This document shows positions 1 through 6,314 of a DNA stretch of 15,754 nt, in pieces (within the stretch, counting starts at the first letter, position 1; every line of letters starts with the position of its first letter). The DNA comes from Flavobacterium sp. (lineage in GTDB: Bacteria > Bacteroidota > Bacteroidia > Flavobacteriales > Flavobacteriaceae): contig JALRGZ010000145.1 in NCBI GenBank assembly GCA_023253295.1, positions 1 to 15,754 of the forward strand, read 5' to 3'. The notes beneath the pieces were generated by a model. That model saw only the letters and a program-made list of their open reading frames with translations. It ran no database searches and was not told where the DNA came from. The position numbers and the translations under genes were made by a program.

Positions 1-2
1 CA

Positions 3-251
3 TTTACAAAAGATTTGGCAATGTTGGTAGATGTAATGAGAGGTTTAATTTATAGAGACTTTGGTATGAAACACCCATCACAAGTATTATCAGAAAAAAT
101 GGTTGAGTTAAGAACATTAAAAGATGGCAGTAAAAGTGCTAGAATAGATTATGACATATTTAAAAAGGGTAAAACTGTACCTTTAAATCCAAGTGTAAAA
201 GAAGAATTAAAAGATGGTCCAGGTAATTTTGAACCAGAGGGAGACCTGTAA
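3..251 (+). CDS. 3' end of an unrecognised, phage-like gene (partial)
   Basis: This open frame runs in from the window edge and ends at TAA 249-251, leaving about 82 visible residues. The true start is outside the window; the internal TTG at 15 is probably not the start. The visible part is small, charged and soluble, with no signal peptide or membrane segment. Its C-terminus is acidic and proline/glycine-rich (GPGNFEPEGDL). I do not recognise the family. A phage origin is inferred from several signs. The next ORF starts right at its stop codon and two further small genes are packed behind it. All four arginine codons are AGA, whereas uvrA downstream mixes CGA, CGT, CGC and AGA. The following gene has a strong Shine-Dalgarno site, unlike the rest of the window. 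It could instead be host accessory DNA. Confidence 0.55.
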   Translation, partial: FTKDLAMLVDVMRGLIYRDFGMKHPSQVLSEKMVELRTLKDGSKSARIDYDIFKKGKTVPLNPSVKEELKDGPGNFEPEGDL

Positions 252-338
252 ATGCATTCGTTGAGAATCGCCAGTAGTGGTCGTAAAATACTTTTGTTAA
301 ACAACTCAAATATAAAAAGGAGTATATATTATGTTTAA
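252..338 (+). CDS. Possible 28-residue ORF between two phage-like genes
   Basis: ATG at 252 follows directly on the TAA of the previous gene, and the frame runs 28 codons to a TAA that overlaps the start of the next gene at 331. The product would be short and basic, beginning MHSLRIASSGRK. Tight packing with small overlaps is typical of phage genomes, which favours a real gene. Against it, there is no separate ribosome binding site beyond the end of the upstream gene, and so short a frame can occur by chance. No function can be assigned. Confidence 0.25.
   Translation: MHSLRIASSGRKILLLNNSNIKRSIYYV
316..322 (+). promoter_or_regulatory. Strong Shine-Dalgarno site (AAAGGAG)
   Basis: AAAGGAG lies 8 bases before the ATG at 331, which is ideal spacing for 16S rRNA pairing. 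It fixes the start of the small gene at 331. The chromosomal genes in this window lack such sites, as expected for Bacteroidota, so this one supports a different origin for the first ~490 bases. Confidence 0.7.
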
Positions 339-501
339 ACAATTAACTAACTTGTTCAAAGATGAACTAGTAAAAGTAAAGACAGTAAAAAGAACTGCTG
401 AAACTAGAGGCAGAAAGTCTTTATCTAAAAAACAAAAAGTGTTAAACCTTTTATCTAAAGGTGATAACGTTGCTTGGTCTACAATTCAAAATAGATTTTG
501 A
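331..501 (+). CDS. Small basic, possibly helix-turn-helix protein, cut off at the junction with uvrA
   Basis: The frame encodes 56 residues from ATG 331 and is strongly supported by the AAAGGAG site in front. It is lysine/arginine-rich. A linker containing TRGRKSLSKKQK is followed by VLNLLSKGDNVAWSTIQNRF, which looks like the first two helices of a small winged-helix or helix-turn-helix DNA-binding domain. The natural protein would be expected to continue with the recognition helix. Instead the frame stops at TGA 499-501, exactly where uvrA homology begins in another frame, so I read it as truncated by the junction rather than complete. All four arginine codons are AGA. The phage-like character and DNA-binding role are inferred from sequence texture; I cannot name the family. 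Confidence 0.55.
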   Translation: MFKQLTNLFKDELVKVKTVKRTAETRGRKSLSKKQKVLNLLSKGDNVAWSTIQNRF

Positions 502-2203
502 AGGAATAGCACATTTCATCAAAAATCAGCATGACGAAAGTGGTTCTACCACCATAAAACGATGGGCTAAAGACTTCATGGATGAATTGGAATGTCCGGT
601 GTGTGAAGGTTCCCGTCTTAAAAAAGAAGCTTTATTTTTCAAAATTGACGAAAAAAACATTGCCGAATTATGCAAAATGGACATCTCAGATTTGACAAAA
701 TGGTTTCATAATTTAAACTCTCATTTATCAGACAAACAATTACTTATCGCTTCCGAAGTCATCAAAGAGATTAAGGACAGACTTAACTTTTTGATGAATG
801 TAGGTTTAGATTATCTGGCTTTAAGCCGAAGTTCTAAATCGCTTTCCGGAGGTGAAGCGCAACGCATCCGATTAGCAACACAAATTGGTTCGCAGTTAGT
901 AGGAGTTCTTTATATTTTAGACGAACCTAGTATCGGTTTGCACCAAAGAGATAATGAAAAACTCATTCATTCATTAGAACAATTACGTGATATTGGGAAC
1001 TCGGTCATTGTAGTAGAACACGACAAAGACATGATTGAACGTGCCGATTATGTAATTGATATTGGGCCAAAAGCAGGGAAATTTGGAGGTGAAATTATCA
1101 GTATTGGAACTCCAAAAGAAACCCTGAAATCCAACACCATTACGGCACAATATCTTAATGGAAAAATGAAGTTTGACATTCCTGAAAAACGTCGTGAAGG
1201 TAATGGAAATTTCTTAAAATTAACCGGAGCAACCGGAAATAATTTAAAGAATGTTTCTATCGAATTACCACTTGGAAAAATGATTTGTGTTACTGGGGTT
1301 TCAGGAAGTGGAAAATCTACTTTAATTAATGAAACCCTCTATCCTATTCTGAATGCACATTATTTTAATGGTGTTAAAAAACCACAACCTTACAAAAAAA
1401 TTGAAGGTTTAGAACACATAGACAAAGTCATTGATATTGACCAAAGCCCTATTGGTAGAACTCCTCGTTCTAACCCTGCGACCTACACCGAAGTTTTTAC
1501 CGAAATAAGAGCTTTGTTTACCAAAACACCTGAAAGTATGATTCGAGGATACAAAGCAGGTCGTTTTAGTTTTAATGTTTCCGGAGGTCGTTGCGAGACC
1601 TGTCAGGGTTCTGGTGTACGCACTATCGAAATGAATTTCTTACCGGATGTTTATGTAGAATGTGAAACTTGTCAGGGAAAACGCTTTAACAGGGAAACCT
1701 TAGAAATTCGTTATAAAGGAAAATCAATTTCTGATGTATTGGATATGACAGTAGATGAAGCCGTTCCTTTCTTTGAAAATATTCCTAAAATTCACCGAAA
1801 AATTAAAACCATTCAGGATGTTGGTTTAGGATATATTACTCTGGGACAACAAAGTACTACACTTTCAGGAGGAGAAGCTCAACGTATCAAATTAGCAGGG
1901 GAATTATCAAAAAAAGATACAGGGAATACTTTTTATATCTTAGACGAACCTACAACTGGTCTACATTTCGAAGATATTCGTGTGCTGATGGAAGTCATTA
2001 ATAAATTAGTCGATAAAGGAAATACCATTCTGATTATCGAACATAATTTAGATGTAATAAAACTAGCGGATTATATTATCGACATTGGTCCGGAAGGAGG
2101 AAAAGGCGGCGGAACAGTTGTAGCCAAAGGAACTCCTGAAGAAGTGGCACAAGTAAAGAAAAGTTACACCGCTAAATTCCTGAAAAAAGAATTAGAACAA
2201 TAG
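461..2203 (+). CDS. uvrA: UvrA, excinuclease ABC subunit A, 5'-truncated
   Basis: UvrA is the damage-recognition ATPase of nucleotide excision repair and loads UvrB on damaged DNA. The frame opens at GTG 461, but UvrA-like sequence starts only at about 485, so the first ~8 codons belong to the upstream DNA. Visible in order: a Cys pair C45/C48; the first ABC signature LSGGEAQRIRLA (128-139), Walker B YILDEPSIGLH (151-161) and switch H187; the second Walker A GVSGSGKS (279-286); a four-Cys zinc finger (C378, C381, C401, C404); the second signature (468-479), Walker B FYILDEPTTGLH (491-502) and switch H528. The usual length is about 940 residues. Some 360 N-terminal residues are missing, including the first Walker A, the first zinc finger and the UvrB-binding region, so this copy as assembled should not work. 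The rest is intact and ends in a strong terminator. Confidence 0.95.
   Translation: MITLLGLQFKIDFEGIAHFIKNQHDESGSTTIKRWAKDFMDELECPVCEGSRLKKEALFFKIDEKNIAELCKMDISDLTKWFHNLNSHLSDKQLLIASEVIKEIKDRLNFLMNVGLDYLALSRSSKSLSGGEAQRIRLATQIGSQLVGVLYILDEPSIGLHQRDNEKLIHSLEQLRDIGNSVIVVEHDKDMIERADYVIDIGPKAGKFGGEIISIGTPKETLKSNTITAQYLNGKMKFDIPEKRREGNGNFLKLTGATGNNLKNVSIELPLGKMICVTGVSGSGKSTLINETLYPILNAHYFNGVKKPQPYKKIEGLEHIDKVIDIDQSPIGRTPRSNPATYTEVFTEIRALFTKTPESMIRGYKAGRFSFNVSGGRCETCQGSGVRTIEMNFLPDVYVECETCQGKRFNRETLEIRYKGKSISDVLDMTVDEAVPFFENIPKIHRKIKTIQDVGLGYITLGQQSTTLSGGEAQRIKLAGELSKKDTGNTFYILDEPTTGLHFEDIRVLMEVINKLVDKGNTILIIEHNLDVIKLADYIIDIGPEGGKGGGTVVAKGTPEEVAQVKKSYTAKFLKKELEQ
485..499 (+). other. Junction between phage-like DNA and the chromosomal uvrA fragment
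   Basis: Left of about 485 the reading that makes sense is the small basic protein ending WSTIQNRF. Right of it the sense frame is UvrA (FKIDFEGIAHF onward). The bases TTCAAAATAGATTTT can serve both readings, so the breakpoint cannot be placed more finely; a short shared sequence such as AATAGATTT could have guided the join. No terminal inverted repeats, target-site duplication, integrase or tRNA attachment site is visible beside it. The join may therefore be an assembly artefact or an illegitimate recombination, not a recognisable integration. Confidence 0.7.
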
Positions 2204-2230
2204 AAATAATACAAATCTTTCAAAATCAAT

Positions 2231-2270
2231 AAAAAGGGAACACATTTATGTTGTGTTCCCTTTTTGTTTT
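2231..2270 (+). terminator. Rho-independent terminator of uvrA
   Basis: A perfect 14-bp stem, AAAAAGGGAACACA (2231-2244) with TGTGTTCCCTTTTT (2252-2265), encloses a 7-base loop and runs into a T-rich tail. It lies 28 bases past the uvrA stop. The A-tract on the left arm means it could also work in the other direction. Confidence 0.9.
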
Positions 2271-2300
2271 CTAAAACACTAAACATTTACCTCACAACAA

Positions 2301-2361
2301 CTTACAAAACCAGTTCATTTTTTAGCTTAAATTTAAGAGGAGATTCTATAGCATTTGTAAG
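2301..2361. repeat. Nested inverted repeats in the uvrA-LOG gap
   Basis: CTTACAAA (2301-2308) is inverted as TTTGTAAG (2354-2361), and between them lies a perfect 12-bp palindrome CTTAAATTTAAG (2326-2337). It sits about 120 bases before the LOG gene, where a promoter or operator could be. No exact TAnnTTTG box was found in this gap; the closest is TAGCATTTG at 2349-2357, one base too long. In AT-rich DNA such repeats can arise by chance, so a regulatory role is only a possibility. Confidence 0.35.
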
Positions 2362-2479
2362 CAAAAAGCTTTAATTTAGTAAAAAGGTGCCCTGCTAAAA
2401 TGAAAAACTATGCTTTTTTGATTAGATTATTAACCTATAATTATTTCAATTGGAATAATTAATAAAAAAAACAAAAAAC

Positions 2480-3205
2480 ATGAATTTAGAAGATTTTGAT
2501 AATGATGAAGAAAAAATCATCCAAGACCGATTAAAACAAAAAACATGGAATGAAATTAGAACTAATGACAGTTGGGCTATTTTTAAAATCATGTCAGAAT
2601 TTGTTAATGGATTTGAAAACATGGGACGTATTGGACCTTGTGTTTCTATTTTTGGATCAGCACGTACGCAGTCAGATAACAAATACTATAAATTAGCAGA
2701 GAAAATTGCTTTTAAAATTAGCAAAGCTGGTTACGGAATTATTACTGGTGGGGGACCCGGAATTATGGAAGCTGGAAATAAAGGAGCTCATTTAGGCAAT
2801 GGAACTTCTGTAGGTCTAAATATTGATTTACCTTTTGAACAACATTTCAATCCTTATATTGACCACGACAAGAACCTGAATTTTGACTATTTTTTTGTTA
2901 GAAAGGTAATGTTTGTCAAATATTCCCAAGGTTTTGTAGTAATGCCTGGTGGTTTTGGAACCTTGGACGAAATGTTTGAAGCAATTACTTTAATTCAAAC
3001 CAAAAAGATTGCACGTTTCCCAATTATCCTCGTGGGAAGCAGCTATTGGTCGGGATTAATTGAGTGGATAAAAACAGTAGTTGAACAAGAACATAACATT
3101 AGCCCAGAAGATTTAAACCTTTTCAAAATTGTTGATAACGAAGATGAAGTAGTCGAAGTCTTGGATACTTTCTATAAAAAATACACCTTAAAACCCAATT
3201 TTTAG
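2480..3205 (+). CDS. LOG-family (TIGR00730-type) Rossmann-fold protein
   Basis: The 241-residue protein carries the two marks of the lysine-decarboxylase-like / LOG family: the nucleotide loop GGGPGIMEAGNKGA (90-103) and PGGFGTLDE (156-164), in which the glycines and glutamate shape the active site. R141-K142 correspond to the conserved Arg-Lys that precedes the second motif. Characterised LOG enzymes are cytoplasmic phosphoribohydrolases that release free cytokinin bases from their nucleoside 5'-monophosphates; others act on related nucleotides. The substrate in this organism is unknown, and older lysine decarboxylase labels for this family are misleading. The ATG at 2480 gives a 50-residue N-terminal extension before the fold, mostly charged helix. 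The gene stands alone: terminators lie before and after it. Family assignment is secure; physiological role is not. Confidence 0.92.
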   Translation: MNLEDFDNDEEKIIQDRLKQKTWNEIRTNDSWAIFKIMSEFVNGFENMGRIGPCVSIFGSARTQSDNKYYKLAEKIAFKISKAGYGIITGGGPGIMEAGNKGAHLGNGTSVGLNIDLPFEQHFNPYIDHDKNLNFDYFFVRKVMFVKYSQGFVVMPGGFGTLDEMFEAITLIQTKKIARFPIILVGSSYWSGLIEWIKTVVEQEHNISPEDLNLFKIVDNEDEVVEVLDTFYKKYTLKPNF

Positions 3206-3231
3206 AAAAGCTGTTTTTACAGCTTTTTTTT
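3206..3231 (+). terminator. Rho-independent terminator of the LOG gene
   Basis: AAAAGCTGT (3206-3214) pairs with ACAGCTTTT (3219-3227) around a 4-base TTTT loop, directly after the stop codon and continuing into a run of T residues. It is a compact 9-bp stem. Confidence 0.85.
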
Positions 3232-3254
3232 ATTTCATCAGTTGTTATGAAATA
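3231..3254. repeat. 8-bp inverted repeat just before the M1-like gene
   Basis: TATTTCAT (3231-3238) and ATGAAATA (3247-3254) are perfect inverted copies separated by 8 bases, between the LOG terminator and the TTG start at 3268. In RNA it would form a weak AT-rich hairpin only 13 bases before the start codon; in DNA it could be an operator. Either role is speculative. Confidence 0.4.
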
Positions 3255-3267
3255 AAAAAAATGTATA

Positions 3268-6129
3268 TTGAAATACTATTTAAAACCCAAACTACCGTTG
3301 AACACATTTTTTAAAATCCTTCTATTATTAGTTGTTTTTGTTGCTTCCATAAACAAAATTATGGCACAACATCACAATCAACTTTTTGTAGATGTTGATA
3401 CAGAAACTCATGTTTTACACGTTAAACAAGAAATTGAATATTTCAATACATCTACTGATAGTATTTCAAAAATAGTTTTAAACGATTGGAATAATGCTTA
3501 CGCAAACGTACAAACACCATTAGCACTTCGCTTTTCCGATGAATTTTATCGTGGTTTTCATTTAGCAAAAGAAGAAGAACGTGGAAAAACAACCAATATT
3601 AGTGTTTTCAATAAAGAACATTTATATTTTTCCTGGAACCGAACAAAAAAAAACCCAGATCTTATAACTATAAATTTGCCTTACCAACTCGCTCCAAATG
3701 AAAAAATTGAACTCCTACTTAGCTATGATGTAAAAATTCCGAGCAACAAATTCACCAAATATGGCTATGATGATTTTGGCAATCTAAACTTAAAAAATTG
3801 GTTTTTAACTCCTGCCCGTTATGAAAATCATTCTTTTACAAAATACAGTAACGAAAACTTAGACGATATTGCTAATGCTGTAGCAAATTTCGACCTAGAA
3901 CTAAGAGTAGCCAAAAGCTTTGAAATAACTTCAGATTTAGATATTATTGATGAAATTGACAACGAAGATTATACTGTTTACAAATTAAATGGTAAAAACA
4001 GAGTCGATTTTAGTCTTTTTATAGAAGCTGAATCGACTTTTACAAGTTTTAAAAATGATAACTTTGAAGTTGTAACCAATTTAGATGGAGAAAAAATCAC
4101 CCCAATAGCACAAGCACAAGCGATTGATTGCGTAGTTCGCTTTGTCAAAAGATTAATTGGAGATTATCCCTTTAAAAAAATTCTCATATCTCAAACTGAC
4201 TACGAAAAAAATCCTTTTTATGGACTGAATCAATTGCCTTCTTTTATAAGACCATTTACTGACGAATTTACCTATGAAATAAAATTTTTAAAAACTTATC
4301 TAAATACTTTCTTAAATAACAGCTTGTATATTGACAACCGAAAAGATAGCTGGGTACATAATGGAATTCAGGTATATATCATGATGAAATATATAGAAGA
4401 AAATTATCCTGATACTAAAATGTTAGGTAGTGCATCTTCCCATAAACTATTAAAGAGTTTCAACTTAACCAACTTAGATTTCAACGAACAATATAGCTAT
4501 TTCTACATGTTAATGGCAAGAAAAAATCTTGATCAAGCCCTAGGAGAACCTAAAAACAAATTAATAAAATTCAACGAACAAATAGCTAGTAAATATAGAG
4601 CAGGATTAAGTTTACGTTTTTTAAATAGTTATCTTGAAAATGAAGCCGTAACAAAAAGTATTCGCGAATTTTACACCCAAAACAACAAAAAACAAACTTA
4701 CGTAGTTGATTTTGAAAACACACTTAAAAAACAAACATCAAAAGATATCAACTGGTTTTTTAAAACTATTATTTATTCAAGAGATCTTATCGATTATAAA
4801 TTTAACAAGGTTACAAAAACCAATGATAGTATCCGATTTACGTTAAAAAACAGAACTGGAATAAACGTTCCTGTACCTGTATATGGAATAAACAGAGACA
4901 AAATTGTTTTTAAAAAATGGATTGAACCAACTCCGAACGATAGTATTTATAACTTTTCAAGAAACAACGCAACAAAAATAGTTTTAAATTATAAAAATGA
5001 AGTTCCTGAATACAATTTAAGAAACAACTGGAAATCATTAAAACCTTTTTTTCCTAACAACCGTCCCATAAAATTTGTTTTAATGAAAGATCTTGAAGAT
5101 CCATATTACAACCAAATTTTATACGTTCCATCACTTGAATACAATTTATATGATGGATTCATCTTTGGAATGCGCCTTCACAACAAAACTATATTAGAAA
5201 AGCCTTTCATTTTTAATATTACTCCTGCCTATTCAACCAATGCAAAAACTTTATCGGGATCTGGAACATTTACAATTAACAAAAACTATAGAGACAGTCG
5301 AATATACAGTACAAAATACTCCCTTGGCGGTTCCTATTTTCATTATGCTCCGGATGCTACTTACACTAAACTGAATCCTAGTATCCTATTAAGCATTAGA
5401 GAAAACGATTATAGAGACAATAAAAAACAATATCTATACTTTAGACAAGTAATGGTTAATAGACAAAAAAGTGCCATTATAACTGATAATTCGACCGAAA
5501 ATTATTCTGTACTAAATGCTAAATACATTAATACTAAAACAGAAGTAACTCATCATCTAAGTTTTGCAAGTGATATCCAATTTGCGAATAACTTTGGAAA
5601 ATTAGCCGCTGAAGTAGAATATCGTAAACTTTTTGAAAACAATCATAAAATTAATTTCCGTTTATATACAGCAAGTTTTTTATACAACAAAACTCAATCG
5701 GATTTCTTTAGCTTCGCTCTTGACCGCCCTACTGATTATCTATTTGATTATGGATTTTATGGACGTTCGGAAAGTAGTGGTTTTTTCAGCCAACAATTCA
5801 TTTTAGCCGAGGGAGGTTTTAAATCTAAACTAAAAACGCCATATGCTAATGAATGGATTAGTACCATCAATGGGGGGTATAATATTTGGAACTGGATTGA
5901 AGTTTATGGAGATGCAGGAATAATTAAAAATAAATCTCAAGACCCTAAATTTATTTTTGATAGTGGAATACGTTTAAATTTGGTTACTGATTATTTCGAA
6001 TTATATTTCCCGGTTTACTCTTCTAATGGATGGGAAATAGCTCAAAATAAATACAATGAAAAAATAAGATTCATAATTACTTTCTCTCCTAAAATTCTTA
6101 TTAATCTATTCAATCGGAAATGGTTCTAA
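3268..6129 (+). CDS. Secreted M1-peptidase-like protein with apparent C-terminal outer-membrane barrel; zinc site missing
   Basis: The protein has 953 residues. A signal peptide is clear: Lys-rich start, hydrophobic stretch about 15-29, probable cleavage near MAQ (32-34). TTG 3268 is the only in-frame start that keeps it, since a stop lies at 3253-3255. Residues ~35-260 look like the N-terminal beta domain of M1 aminopeptidases and ~270-510 like the gluzincin domain. The catalytic landmarks are replaced, however: GLNQLP (319-324) stands where GAMEN is expected, no HExxH exists (nearest equivalent around LKTYL, 341-345), and SWVHNGIQVY (361-370) lacks the glutamate of the usual NEG ligand. From ~600 to the end, alternating aromatic strands ending in NRKWF suggest an outer-membrane beta-barrel. 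I infer a non-catalytic, surface or periplasm-facing scaffold or binding protein. The fold assignment rests on pattern only; the substrate or partner is unknown. Confidence 0.7.
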   Translation: MKYYLKPKLPLNTFFKILLLLVVFVASINKIMAQHHNQLFVDVDTETHVLHVKQEIEYFNTSTDSISKIVLNDWNNAYANVQTPLALRFSDEFYRGFHLAKEEERGKTTNISVFNKEHLYFSWNRTKKNPDLITINLPYQLAPNEKIELLLSYDVKIPSNKFTKYGYDDFGNLNLKNWFLTPARYENHSFTKYSNENLDDIANAVANFDLELRVAKSFEITSDLDIIDEIDNEDYTVYKLNGKNRVDFSLFIEAESTFTSFKNDNFEVVTNLDGEKITPIAQAQAIDCVVRFVKRLIGDYPFKKILISQTDYEKNPFYGLNQLPSFIRPFTDEFTYEIKFLKTYLNTFLNNSLYIDNRKDSWVHNGIQVYIMMKYIEENYPDTKMLGSASSHKLLKSFNLTNLDFNEQYSYFYMLMARKNLDQALGEPKNKLIKFNEQIASKYRAGLSLRFLNSYLENEAVTKSIREFYTQNNKKQTYVVDFENTLKKQTSKDINWFFKTIIYSRDLIDYKFNKVTKTNDSIRFTLKNRTGINVPVPVYGINRDKIVFKKWIEPTPNDSIYNFSRNNATKIVLNYKNEVPEYNLRNNWKSLKPFFPNNRPIKFVLMKDLEDPYYNQILYVPSLEYNLYDGFIFGMRLHNKTILEKPFIFNITPAYSTNAKTLSGSGTFTINKNYRDSRIYSTKYSLGGSYFHYAPDATYTKLNPSILLSIRENDYRDNKKQYLYFRQVMVNRQKSAIITDNSTENYSVLNAKYINTKTEVTHHLSFASDIQFANNFGKLAAEVEYRKLFENNHKINFRLYTASFLYNKTQSDFFSFALDRPTDYLFDYGFYGRSESSGFFSQQFILAEGGFKSKLKTPYANEWISTINGGYNIWNWIEVYGDAGIIKNKSQDPKFIFDSGIRLNLVTDYFELYFPVYSSNGWEIAQNKYNEKIRFIITFSPKILINLFNRKWF

Positions 6130-6231
6130 ACAAACAATTTAACTACAAAGATTAAATAAAAACCAGATTTTCGATAAAAAATTTATTTTTTATTAAAAAA
6201 ACAACACTATTTTTAAATAAAAACATCAAAC

Positions 6232-6241
6232 ACTAGCTAGT
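6232..6241. repeat. 10-bp palindrome ACTAGCTAGT upstream of the E1 gene
   Basis: A perfect 10-bp palindrome lies 41 bases before a -7-type promoter box (6282-6289), in the 185-base gap before the E1 gene. A similar sequence, ATAGCCAGTTTTTA, follows at about 6265-6278 and echoes CTAGTTTTTA next to the palindrome. A regulator site is conceivable; nothing else supports it. Confidence 0.35.
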
Positions 6242-6281
6242 TTTTATTTTAATTGATTATGATAATAGCCAGTTTTTAAGT

Positions 6282-6289
6282 AAATTTGC
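6282..6289 (+). promoter_or_regulatory. Bacteroidota-type -7 promoter box before the E1 gene
   Basis: TAAATTTG matches the Bacteroidota -7 consensus TAnnTTTG exactly and lies 25 bases before the ATG at 6315. A TTG that could act as the -33 element occurs at 6253-6255, but the 26-base spacing is longer than usual, so only the -7 part is convincing. The 5' leader would be roughly 20 bases. Confidence 0.5.
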
Positions 6290-6314
6290 GCCAGAGAATT
6301 ATAATCTTTCAATT

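Noticed and set aside
311..318. TATAAAAA resembling a T4-type late promoter (TATAAATA)
   Set aside because: One base differs, it overlaps the ribosome binding site, and AT-rich DNA gives such matches often. I did not call a promoter.
461..484. GTG at 461 as a native start of a shorter UvrA
   Set aside because: The codons 461-484 lie in the phage-like segment and overlap the small gene at 331-501 in another frame; no UvrA is known to me that starts in the middle of the first ATPase half.
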